Of a DNA stretch of 64,000 nt, positions 8,804-16,069 are shown piece by piece. Position numbers and translations under genes: made by a program. Each line of letters begins with the position of its first letter. The stretch's first letter is position 1. Origin of the DNA: Candidatus Flavonifractor intestinigallinarum. Lineage in GTDB: Bacteria > Bacillota > Clostridia > Oscillospirales > Oscillospiraceae. The stretch spans positions 1 to 64,000 of the forward strand of contig DWXO01000077.1 of assembly GCA_019119165.1 (NCBI GenBank), read 5' to 3'. The notes under the pieces are model-generated. The model saw nothing but the letters and a program-made list of their open reading frames with translations, had not been told where the DNA came from and did not search any database.

Positions 8804-9595
8804 ATGTCAGCTTCGAGGATCACCGTTACCAACCAGAAGGGCGGCGTTGGAAAGACCACCACCGCGGCCGCGCTGCTGGCCAGCCTGAGTCATCGGGGCG
8901 CCCGTGTGCTGGGCGTGGACCTGGACCCTCAGGGCAGCCTGGGCTTCAGCCTGGGTTTGGATATTGAGCGGTGCATGACCATATACGACGTGTTCCGGGG
9001 CGCGGTGGAACCGGAACAGGCCATTGCCCATACGGAGACCTGCGACCTGCTGCCCTCCAACATCCTGCTGGCGGGGGCTGAACTGGAGTTCAACCGGCCG
9101 GGACGGGAGTTTCTGCTGAAAACGGCCCTGTCCAAAGTGGAGCAGGATTACGACTACATCATTGTGGATACGCCTCCGGCGCTCAACCTGCTGACAGTCA
9201 ACGCCTATGTGGCGTCGGACCAGCTGATCATTCCCATGGCGCCGGAGGTGCTCAGTCTGCTGGGCGTGTCTCAGATCAAGGAGACCATTGAGAGCGTGCG
9301 GGATTACTATAACCCCCATCTGGAGGTGCTGGGTATCCTGCTCAACCGGTATAATGCCCGTTTCAACCTGAACCGGGAGGTGCTGGAGCTGGCGGGGCAG
9401 ATTGCCCAGCAGCTGAATACCGTGGTCTTTTCCGCCAAGATCCGCACCAGCGTCTCGGCGGCGGAGGCCCCGGCCCACGGCATGAGCGTGGTGGATTACG
9501 CGCCGTCGTCCAATCCCACCCGGGACTTTGAGCGGCTGTGCGACGAGGTGGCGGGAGCCCGCTTTCCTCGGGTTGAGAGAGGAGGTCGGCGCTGA
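8804..9595 (+). CDS. ParA/Soj-family ATPase
   Basis: A 263-residue P-loop ATPase. The deviant Walker [12 protein letters not shown] is at 10-20, the Walker A' region contains [15 protein letters not shown], and Walker B is [14 protein letters not shown]. This is typical ParA/Soj and lacks the N-terminal DQAxxLR extension of FlhG. The ATG at 8804 has GGAGGG 7 bases upstream; the ATG at 8798 is too close to it. The family binds DNA or protein scaffolds when ATP-bound and positions cargo such as chromosomes, plasmids and chemosensory arrays. There is no parB or parS here. Instead it overlaps a ComFB-domain gene by one base (TGATG), so that protein is the likely partner. The location between fliD and flagellin suggests a motility role, which is inference. 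Confidence 0.88.
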   Translation: MSASRITVTNQKGGVGKTTTAAALLASLSHRGARVLGVDLDPQGSLGFSLGLDIERCMTIYDVFRGAVEPEQAIAHTETCDLLPSNILLAGAELEFNRPGREFLLKTALSKVEQDYDYIIVDTPPALNLLTVNAYVASDQLIIPMAPEVLSLLGVSQIKETIESVRDYYNPHLEVLGILLNRYNARFNLNREVLELAGQIAQQLNTVVFSAKIRTSVSAAEAPAHGMSVVDYAPSSNPTRDFERLCDEVAGARFPRVERGGRR

Positions 9596-10515
9596 TGGCG
9601 GGAAGAAAAGGCAGCCGCAGCAGTAAGACGGACCATGTGCTCAACCTGCTTTCGGGCGGGGCGCGGGAGGAGGAAGCCCGCCCCGCGGCGGAGGAACAGC
9701 CTGCCGGTACGCCCCCCGTAGAGCCGGAGACTGCTCCGGTGGAGCACCGGGAGGGGGAGCGGATTGTCGCCCCTATTTTGCAGGTGGCCCGCACCAACAA
9801 TGAGGCTCTGTCCAGGACCATTCGGGACGCGCTGACCCAGTCGCTGGAGGAGGAGATTGCTCAGAGCGAGGAGGAGCACCCTACGCCTGCGCCCGAACCG
9901 GAACCGGCCCCTGAGCCCGCGCCGGAACCCCAGCCCGCGCCCGTCTCGGGGGGCGGAAAGATGAGCCAGGAGGAGATCGAGAAGCTGCTCCACAGCATGG
10001 GTACGCCGGAGCCTGAACCGGAACCGGAACCTGCGCCGGAACCCCAGCCCGCGCCTGCCTCGGGGGGCGGAAAGATGAGCCAGGAGGAGATCGAGAAGCT
10101 GCTTCAGGGCATGGCCGCGCCAGAGCCTGAGCCTGAATCCAAGCCAGAACCTGTGCCCGAGCCTCAGCCAGAGCCTGAACTTGCGCCAGAGCCGGCTTCT
10201 GCGTTTGAAACCCCCTTTGCACCCCGGGAGACCCGCCTGCCCGACGGGGCGGTGTGCGTCAACGTGATGGAGGTGCTGGTGGACGAGCGCATCGAGCGGT
10301 ATGTCCGTATGTTCGGCCTGTGCGACTGTGCCCGCTGCCTGGCCGACGTTCGGGCGCTGGCGCTGACCCGGCTGCCGCCCAAGTATGTGGTGCTGGCGGA
10401 GAGCGTGGCCACCCCCATGCTCAGCCTGTACCGGGCCAAATTTGAATCCCAGGTGATCGCTCAGGTGGTCCAGGCCTGCAAGACTGTGATGGAAGCGCCC
10501 CGGCACATTCTTTAA
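9595..10515 (+). CDS. ComFB-domain protein with two FliM-type SQEEIEKLL motifs
   Basis: A 306-residue protein in three parts. Residues 1-100 are low complexity with a helical segment ([20 protein letters not shown]). Residues 100-215 are Pro-Glu-rich with two near-identical copies of [14 protein letters not shown], 38 residues apart. Residues 220-305 match the ComFB family: [12 protein letters not shown], a CDCARC cysteine cluster and [10 protein letters not shown]. ComFB proteins in cyanobacteria have been reported to bind cyclic dinucleotides; whether this one does is unknown. The SQEEI(E/D)xLL motif resembles the CheY-P-binding N-terminus of FliM and a segment in FliY of this same window. 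Together with the overlapping ParA gene, it looks like an adaptor to the switch or chemosensory machinery. Confidence 0.8.
   Translation: MAGRKGSRSSKTDHVLNLLSGGAREEEARPAAEEQPAGTPPVEPETAPVEHREGERIVAPILQVARTNNEALSRTIRDALTQSLEEEIAQSEEEHPTPAPEPEPAPEPAPEPQPAPVSGGGKMSQEEIEKLLHSMGTPEPEPEPEPAPEPQPAPASGGGKMSQEEIEKLLQGMAAPEPEPESKPEPVPEPQPEPELAPEPASAFETPFAPRETRLPDGAVCVNVMEVLVDERIERYVRMFGLCDCARCLADVRALALTRLPPKYVVLAESVATPMLSLYRAKFESQVIAQVVQACKTVMEAPRHIL
9943..10110 (+). repeat. Two-copy 114-bp coding repeat (SQEEIEKLL module)
   Basis: Two near-identical copies spaced exactly 114 bases apart; their ATGAGC hexamers lie at 9961 and 10075. They encode [14 protein letters not shown] followed by a Pro-Glu linker. 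The high base identity suggests a recent in-frame duplication. Confidence 0.8.
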
Positions 10516-10521
10516 AAGCGG

Positions 10522-10560
10522 TTTCCCCTTCTCCCCCGGGAGGAGGGGAAAATTTTTAAA
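10522..10560 (+). terminator. Terminator after the comFB-like gene
   Basis: A 14-bp stem with one G-T pair (10522-10535 with 10538-10551), a two-base apex and ATTTTT. It isolates the SigA-driven parA-comFB unit from flagellin. Confidence 0.8.
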
Positions 10561-10579
10561 AAATTTTTGTCTGGGCACT

Positions 10580-10605
10580 TAACTTTCCTGGAAAATGGAC
10601 GAAAA
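10580..10605 (+). promoter_or_regulatory. SigD-like promoter for flagellin
   Basis: TAAC, 14 bases, GACGAAAA. The layout and GACGA core match the fliD promoter candidate, although the -10 matches the Bacillus consensus at only 5 of 8. The leader to the fliC ATG would be about 140 bases. Confidence 0.45.
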
Positions 10606-10700
10606 CACCAGTGAAGGGAGTTGGGGCCGCGGCCCCTTTCCCCGAACTGCGGCCCGGCGCTCCGTAAAGGCCTGCGGAGCATCCGGACCCTGATACAGGC

Positions 10701-10741
10701 GGGCAAGAAGGAACTTGCCCCGACCAAATTTTCAAGGAGGA
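10701..10741 (+). promoter_or_regulatory. CsrA-type hairpin plus GGA-containing SD in the flagellin leader
   Basis: A perfect 7-bp stem (GGGCAAG 10701-10707 with CTTGCCC 10714-10720) displays AAGGAA in its loop. Fourteen bases later comes the Shine-Dalgarno AAGGAGG (10734-10740), a second GGA site. Bacillus hag has the same arrangement: one hairpin GGA site plus one at the SD, both bound by CsrA and relieved by FliW. Confidence 0.65.
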
Positions 10742-10749
10742 AAAGCATT

Positions 10750-11949
10750 ATGCGTATCCAGCACAACATTATGGCGATGAACGCCTACCGCAACTACTCC
10801 AACAACACCAGCGCTCTGTCCAAGAACCTGGAGAAGCTGTCTTCCGGCTACAAGATCAACCGCGCCGGTGACGACGCCGCCGGTCTGGCCATTTCCGAGA
10901 AGATGCGTGCCCAGATCACCGGTCTGGAGACCGCTCAGAAGAACGCCAAGGACGGCATCTCCCTGGTGCAGACCGCTGAGGGCGCTCTGACCGAGGTCCA
11001 CGATATGCTCAACCGCATGGTGGAGCTGGCCGACCAGTCCGCCAACGGTACCTACGACAACGAGACCGACCGCGCCAACCTGCAGAAGGAGTTTGAGCAG
11101 CTGACCAAGGAAATCGACCGTATCGCCGACAGCTCCAACTTCAACGGCATCAACCTGCTGGACGGCTCCATGGAGGATGGTAGCACGCTGGACACCTATA
11201 CCACGAAGATTGCTGCTTCTTCTGCTGGCAAGTCGACAATTGACGTGTCCGTCAACATGGGCGGCAATGTGAAGGTGCAGTTTGCTGTCTCCTCCACCTC
11301 GAGTCAGTATAATAAGGCCGCTGCTTCCAGCGGCGGTACGCTGACCGTTACCCTTCAGAAGGGCAAGTCCTACACTGCGGCAGAGATTCAGGACATCCTG
11401 CGGAAGGCAACTGGTGCAGCTTCCAAGACTAAGGCTCAGGCCTCTGTGGAGCTGGCAAAGAAGGCCACTGTGACCGGTGCCGGTGTTACCGCAAAGTCTT
11501 CGGATAACGCTTTGGCCGCTACTACTGGAACAGCAATTCAGGATAAGGGTAGTGCACTGACCCTGCAAATCGGCGACACCAGCGACGATTACAACCAGCT
11601 TGAGGTGAGCATCGAGGATATGCACGCCGCCAAGCTGGGCCTGACCGACATCAAGATCAGCGATCAGTCTAGTGCCAAGGCGGCTGTGGACACCATCAAG
11701 GCAGCCATCAACACCGTGTCCTCCGTCCGTGGTACTCTGGGCGCCACCCAGAACCGTCTGGATCACACCATCAACAACCTGTCCGTGATGACTGAGAACA
11801 TCCAGGACGCCGAGTCCACCATCCGCGACACCGACGTGGCCGACGAGATGATGGCCTACACCAAGAACAACATCCTGGTGCAGTCCGCTCAGGCCATGCT
11901 GGCCCAGGCCAACCAGGTGCCTCAGGGCGTGCTGCAGCTGCTGCAGTAA
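10750..11949 (+). CDS. fliC: Flagellin
   Basis: A 399-residue filament subunit. Conserved D0/D1 N-terminal residues 1-145 begin [15 protein letters not shown] and include [20 protein letters not shown]. The conserved C-terminus (about 300-399) includes [16 protein letters not shown] and ends [10 protein letters not shown]. The middle, about 145-290, is Ser/Thr/Ala-rich and variable, giving many possible O-modification sites. Its codon use is more A/T-rich than the flanks. The ATG at 10750 has AAGGAGG 9 bases upstream; an in-frame codon at 10621 is inside the leader and rejected. SigD-like promoter and CsrA-type leader are upstream, a strong terminator downstream. Secreted with FliS help and capped by FliD. 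Confidence 0.97.
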   Translation: MRIQHNIMAMNAYRNYSNNTSALSKNLEKLSSGYKINRAGDDAAGLAISEKMRAQITGLETAQKNAKDGISLVQTAEGALTEVHDMLNRMVELADQSANGTYDNETDRANLQKEFEQLTKEIDRIADSSNFNGINLLDGSMEDGSTLDTYTTKIAASSAGKSTIDVSVNMGGNVKVQFAVSSTSSQYNKAAASSGGTLTVTLQKGKSYTAAEIQDILRKATGAASKTKAQASVELAKKATVTGAGVTAKSSDNALAATTGTAIQDKGSALTLQIGDTSDDYNQLEVSIEDMHAAKLGLTDIKISDQSSAKAAVDTIKAAINTVSSVRGTLGATQNRLDHTINNLSVMTENIQDAESTIRDTDVADEMMAYTKNNILVQSAQAMLAQANQVPQGVLQLLQ

Positions 11950-11982
11950 GCACTGGGACGTCACGCTACCCAATACCAAAGA

Positions 11983-12017
11983 GGGGGCTGGGGTTCAACG
12001 CCCAGCCCCCTTTTTTT
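11983..12017 (+). terminator. Flagellin terminator
   Basis: GGGGGCTGGG (11983-11992) pairs with CCCAGCCCCC (12001-12010), followed by seven T. The next gene's ATG is only 18 bases past the T run, so that gene has no room for its own promoter after the terminator. Confidence 0.9.
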
Positions 12018-12035
12018 AAACCGAGGGAGGACGCC

Positions 12036-14018
12036 ATGCGAACCATTGAAGTTGCCAGAAGATTGGCGGAGCTGGGCCGGAAGGAAGATGCCCAGAAGGG
12101 ATATTATCTGGCCCTGCAAAAAATGAAAACAGAGGAGCTGGAGCCTAAGGAGCAGCTGGAGGCCGCCAGCTACCTGTTTTTTTCCAAATGGGATCACAGG
12201 CTCCCCTTCACTATCTTTGTGTCCCTCTACAACCAGGGCTATTTTCAGGACGAACTGATGAACCTGATGCTTCAGGCTTTTTATCTGCCCAATGTGCAGA
12301 AGCAGCAGAAGCAATATGCCCGCAACTGCCGCGCCCTGGCGCGCTATTCCTACTTTTTCCGGGACAGCTTCCCCAACTTTGATGAGCTGCCCATCCTCTT
12401 TTTCCCCTTTGACGATCAGGGCTTTGTTCCCTTTCTTCAGGCGGAAAACCGCTTCGGCGACTATGTGAACTTTGACGATCCGGTCATTGACCGCTACTTC
12501 TTTAAAGATTTGGAAAATCCCATCCTGGCTAAGGATGTTTACTCCCAGTACCAGCTGGAATATTTGAATGACAATGTGCGTAAAAGCGAGTGGGTGGGCC
12601 GGGAGAACCACATCTACCTCCACTATACCGATTGGAATCAGTTTTGCGGCTATCTCCCCTGCCTGGATTTTGCCCCGCTGCTGAAGGAGAAGAAGTTGGT
12701 CTTCCTGCTAGAAGAGGAGATCAGCCAGTATCCCATTGACTTCAAGGAACGCTTTGGCATCGACTACAGCCAGTACCCGGTCAAGCCCATCGGCGTCCGG
12801 GAAGTGAACCGACTGATCTGGCACACCCAGCTGTCGGCTCACAACGGTGGTGACTTTTTTAATGAAATCTTCTACGACCATCCCAACCTTCTGGTTTATG
12901 AGTCTATTATATTTGACAGCCTGAAAGAGCAGATAAAAAGTTGTAGGCAGGATTGGAAAACGGTCAATAATATTAATCCTTGGATCTGGAAAGAACTGTC
13001 TCGAATCCCAAATCCCACTGATAAAGATTTTTTAGTGGCGTTATTTCTTAACAGCGACGCGGTCAGCCGAGATATGCGCGGCGATTCCCGCATTGCCCCC
13101 GCTCTCTTTTTCCAGCCCCACTTCTACAATGTCTGCTGTAATATCAACCTAAACAAGACTCAGGATAAGGCGATTATCTCATCCAATCAGTATGAAGAGA
13201 TTAGTAAATCTACTATTTTTAACCAATTTAAGTACATTAAGACCTTTACCCCCATGCGCCGTATCACTACCAGCTATGGTGCTACAGTCCGCTTTATGCT
13301 CAAAGGAGTTCAGGAAAAAGAGGGGGAGAAGGTAATTTCAGATGCTTTTACTGAGCGGCTGCTTAACCGCTCTTTTATGATGGACAAGTGGGACAGGCTG
13401 TACCGGGACAGTGTACTGGTGCGGTTTGAGGATGGTAAACTGAATCCCAAGGCTACCTTCACCGCTTTGGCGGAATTCCTGGACATTCCCTATACGGAGA
13501 GCATGACCTACTGTTCAGGAAAAACCGGCCTGAATCCAGAGTCCTTGGAAGGTAACGACCTGGGCTTTGACCCCGCCGCCATCTACCGCACTTACGATGA
13601 ATATGTGGACGACGCTGACCGCTGTCTTCTGGAATACTTCCTGCGGGACGTATATGAGACCTATGGGTATGACTTCCACTACTATCACGGAGAAACTGCG
13701 GATATGGAGTGGGTGAAAGAAAAACTGGAGGGTTTCCACCATCTTGATTACTTGATCGTAGAAACATTCAAAAGTTTTCTGGATAAAAAAATTTTGGAAA
13801 ATGATACAATTATTTTTAATGGCACAGTCCATGAAAAGGAAGAGGGAAACCAGCTGATAGCGGAGCAGCAGCTGAATGATTATAAAAAGAACCGCTTAAA
13901 GGTTACAGAAATTCTGCTGAAAGGCCTGGAATTTGTGAACAAACAGGGGCAGCCGCTGCATATGATGAAGAAGCTTGAGCTGGACCCGGCGCTGCTGGAG
14001 CAGCCCCTGTACCACTGA
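12036..14018 (+). CDS. Sulfotransferase-like protein with long unknown N-terminal half
   Basis: A 660-residue soluble protein with no signal peptide. Residues 1-260 match nothing I recognise; they are helical at the start (RRLAELGRKEDAQKGYYLAL), perhaps TPR-like, then aromatic-rich. Residues about 262-530 resemble PAPS-dependent sulfotransferases: LSAHNGGDFFNEIFYDHPNL at 266-285 looks like the 5'-phosphosulfate loop, and VRFEDGKLNPKATF near 462 followed by LAEFLDIPY looks like the typical RYEDL...FLGIP segment. The key basic residue of the loop is replaced (SAHNGG), so activity is not certain. GGGAGG precedes the ATG. It lies 18 bases after the flagellin terminator and 12 bases before a CysC-like gene. 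The block 12880-13240 is clearly more A/T-rich than its surroundings, possibly acquired. Target may be flagellin or its glycan. Confidence 0.6.
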   Translation: MRTIEVARRLAELGRKEDAQKGYYLALQKMKTEELEPKEQLEAASYLFFSKWDHRLPFTIFVSLYNQGYFQDELMNLMLQAFYLPNVQKQQKQYARNCRALARYSYFFRDSFPNFDELPILFFPFDDQGFVPFLQAENRFGDYVNFDDPVIDRYFFKDLENPILAKDVYSQYQLEYLNDNVRKSEWVGRENHIYLHYTDWNQFCGYLPCLDFAPLLKEKKLVFLLEEEISQYPIDFKERFGIDYSQYPVKPIGVREVNRLIWHTQLSAHNGGDFFNEIFYDHPNLLVYESIIFDSLKEQIKSCRQDWKTVNNINPWIWKELSRIPNPTDKDFLVALFLNSDAVSRDMRGDSRIAPALFFQPHFYNVCCNINLNKTQDKAIISSNQYEEISKSTIFNQFKYIKTFTPMRRITTSYGATVRFMLKGVQEKEGEKVISDAFTERLLNRSFMMDKWDRLYRDSVLVRFEDGKLNPKATFTALAEFLDIPYTESMTYCSGKTGLNPESLEGNDLGFDPAAIYRTYDEYVDDADRCLLEYFLRDVYETYGYDFHYYHGETADMEWVKEKLEGFHHLDYLIVETFKSFLDKKILENDTIIFNGTVHEKEEGNQLIAEQQLNDYKKNRLKVTEILLKGLEFVNKQGQPLHMMKKLELDPALLEQPLYH

Positions 14019-14030
14019 GGAGAGATACCC

Positions 14031-15173
14031 ATGGACAACAAAGGAACCGTTTATTTTTTTACCGGTCTGTCCGGCGCGGGCAAAACCACCATTGGCGGGC
14101 TGTTCTGCCGACGGCTGAAAGCCACAAAGCCTAACGCGGTCTATCTGGACGGTGATGAGATCCGTGTTGCGTTTGGTGAGGATGTGGGCTATACCCATGA
14201 GGAACGGCTGCGCTGGGCTGGGCGCATCTTCCGGGTGTGTAAGCTGTTGTCCGACCAGGGCATTGACGTGGTGTGCTGTTCGATTGCCATGTTTGATTCT
14301 GTGCGCCAGTGGAACCGGGAACATATCCCCAATTACAAGGAAATTTATATCCGGGTAAAAAAAGAAACCCTTATGCAGCGCAACCAAAAGGGCCTGTACA
14401 CCGCCGGGCACAATGTGGTGGGAATCGATTTGCCCTTTGACGAGCCGAAAACCCCGGATCTGGTGATCCAGAACGACGGCGACCGCACGCCGCTGGAGCT
14501 GGTGGAGGAGATTGAGCGAATCTTTTATCCCAATATTGTGGAGAACCCCATCGACAACCGGGATTATTGGAATCAGTATTATAACAATCGGATCTGTTCC
14601 ACGGAGCCGTCCCCCTTTGCCCAATATGTGTCTACTCTTGTGGAACCGGGCAAAACGTTGGTGGATCTGGGGTGCGGGAATGGGCGTGACGCGCTGTTTT
14701 TCGCAGGCCAGGGGCTGCAGGTGCTTGCCATTGATCTGTCCGGCTCAGCCATTGACCAACTGAACCAGATGCCGGTAGAAAATGCCCGTTTCCTGTGCGG
14801 GGACTTCATTGCCAGCGATGTCCACCAGCCGGAGATCTATGACTACGCCTACAGCCGCTTTACCATCCATGCGATTAATCAGCAGCAGGAGGCGCTGCTG
14901 CTCCAGACCGTGTTTCGCTCCTTGAAATGTGGTGGAAAATTCTTTATTGAAGTTCGTAGCGTAAACGATCCCCTCTATGGGAAAGGGAAGGCTGTAGAGC
15001 GCAATGCCTTTTTCTATGACAATCATTACCGGCGCTTTATTGTCCGGGATGAGCTGGTCAAATCCCTGGAAAACTATGGGTTCCGTGTAGAATATGCCAA
15101 AGAACAGACTGGATTTGCTCCCTACGGAAATGATGATCCGCCGGTCATCCGGATTGTGGCGGTCAAACCATAG
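14031..15173 (+). CDS. CysC-like APS kinase fused to a SAM methyltransferase
   Basis: A 380-residue fusion. Residues 1-165 resemble adenylylsulfate kinase (APS + ATP to PAPS): P-loop FTGLSGAGKTT, YLDGDEIRVAFG in place of the usual LDGDNVRHGL, then FRVCKLL and KGLYTAG. Residues about 180-380 form a class I methyltransferase with VDLGCGNGRDALFF at 211-224 and LAIDLSGSAIDQLN next; the fold looks like TehB/Methyltransf type. A DNRDYWNQYY linker joins them. The Asn-to-Glu change in the DGDN motif means the kinase substrate could differ from APS. GAGGAGA precedes the ATG. Its neighbours, a sulfotransferase-like protein and a possible PAP phosphatase, support PAPS synthesis. No ATP sulfurylase is in the window. 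Confidence 0.75.
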   Translation: MDNKGTVYFFTGLSGAGKTTIGGLFCRRLKATKPNAVYLDGDEIRVAFGEDVGYTHEERLRWAGRIFRVCKLLSDQGIDVVCCSIAMFDSVRQWNREHIPNYKEIYIRVKKETLMQRNQKGLYTAGHNVVGIDLPFDEPKTPDLVIQNDGDRTPLELVEEIERIFYPNIVENPIDNRDYWNQYYNNRICSTEPSPFAQYVSTLVEPGKTLVDLGCGNGRDALFFAGQGLQVLAIDLSGSAIDQLNQMPVENARFLCGDFIASDVHQPEIYDYAYSRFTIHAINQQQEALLLQTVFRSLKCGGKFFIEVRSVNDPLYGKGKAVERNAFFYDNHYRRFIVRDELVKSLENYGFRVEYAKEQTGFAPYGNDDPPVIRIVAVKP

Positions 15174-15185
15174 GAGGCGGGATAT

Positions 15186-16004
15186 ATGCAGTTATCAGCT
15201 GATCTCCATACCCACTCCACTGCCTCAGATGGCCAGTATTCTCCCGCGCAGGTGGTGGAATTGGCCCGGAAGGCCGGCGTCCAATGCCTGGCTCTTACCG
15301 ATCATGACACCGTGGACGGCGTGGAGGAGGCGATTCAGGCCGGCGCACAGATGGGCGTCCATGTGCTGCGGGGTGTGGAATTGGGCGCCAGAGAGGATCG
15401 TCACTTGCACATCCTGGGGCTGGGCCTGGGGGCGGGCTGTACGACTATGGAAACGCTGTGCCGCAAACTCAAGGACAGCCGGGCTGAACGAAAATACCGG
15501 ATTGTGGATTTTCTCGAGGAAAAAGGAATCCATATCGACCTTCAGGAGGTGGAGGAGCTGGCGCAGGGCGGCTTGGTGGCCCGGCCTCACTTCGCTCAGG
15601 TTATGGTGCGTCACGGCTATGTTTCCTCCATGCGGGAAGCCTTTGACCGCTACCTGGACACCGACGAATATCAGCGCATTGAGCGGTTCAAGGCTGATGC
15701 CGCCGATTGTATTGCCGCAATCCGCCAATCCGGCGGCAGAGCTGTGCTGGCCCACCCCTGCCAGCTGAATTTGCCCGAGGAGAAGCTGGAGCGTCTTGTA
15801 AAGGAACTCAAGGATGCCGGTCTGGAGGGGCTGGAGTGCTTTTACCCTCAGCATACGCCTGAAATGGTAACGGCATACCGGAATCTGGCGATAAAATATG
15901 ACCTGTATGTTACAGCCGGCAGCGATTTTCACGGAGAACGGGTGCATCCCGACAGGCCGTTTATGCCTACGCCATTGGAATTGGCATGGCTGTTGGATCG
16001 ATAA
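15186..16004 (+). CDS. PHP-domain phosphatase (3',5'-nucleoside bisphosphate phosphatase type)
   Basis: A 272-residue PHP protein of the COG0613/TrpH type. Metal ligands are visible: ADLHTH (His8, His10), LTDHD (Asp39, His40), RGVEL, ARPHF, LAHPC and GSDFHG. Characterised relatives hydrolyse 3',5'-bisphosphonucleosides such as pAp to AMP, or trim RNA 5' ends. Here it is the third gene of a tight cluster (12 bases after the CysC fusion, with AGGAGG before the ATG). PAP is the inhibitory by-product of sulfotransferases, so PAP recycling is the best contextual guess. A general RNase or nucleotidase role unrelated to sulfation remains possible. Confidence 0.85.
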   Translation: MQLSADLHTHSTASDGQYSPAQVVELARKAGVQCLALTDHDTVDGVEEAIQAGAQMGVHVLRGVELGAREDRHLHILGLGLGAGCTTMETLCRKLKDSRAERKYRIVDFLEEKGIHIDLQEVEELAQGGLVARPHFAQVMVRHGYVSSMREAFDRYLDTDEYQRIERFKADAADCIAAIRQSGGRAVLAHPCQLNLPEEKLERLVKELKDAGLEGLECFYPQHTPEMVTAYRNLAIKYDLYVTAGSDFHGERVHPDRPFMPTPLELAWLLDR

Positions 16005-16020
16005 GGAATAAACAAAAGAT

Positions 16021-16065
16021 ATCCCCGATTTTATGTTCAATAGCATAAAATCGGGGATGTTTTTT
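16021..16065. terminator. Bidirectional terminator between the sulfation genes and cheB
   Basis: A perfect 15-bp stem (ATCCCCGATTTTATG 16021-16035 with its complement 16044-16058) with an eight-base loop. A T run follows on the plus strand (16060-16065) and AACAAAAG before it gives T residues on the minus strand. It lies between convergent genes. Confidence 0.88.
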
Positions 16066-16069
16066 GCTT

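Noticed and set aside
8804-9595. FlhG
   Set aside because: It has the ParA-type DxDPQGS motif and lacks the FlhG N-terminal activation helix. It is also not next to flhF or flhA.
8804-10515. A classical ParA-ParB partition locus
   Set aside because: The second protein has no ParB nuclease or helix-turn-helix features, and no parS-like palindromes were seen. Its C-terminus fits ComFB.
10621-10749. N-terminal extension of flagellin from an upstream in-frame start
   Set aside because: This stretch is the leader with the CsrA-type hairpin and the Shine-Dalgarno; flagellins begin MRIQHN at 10750.
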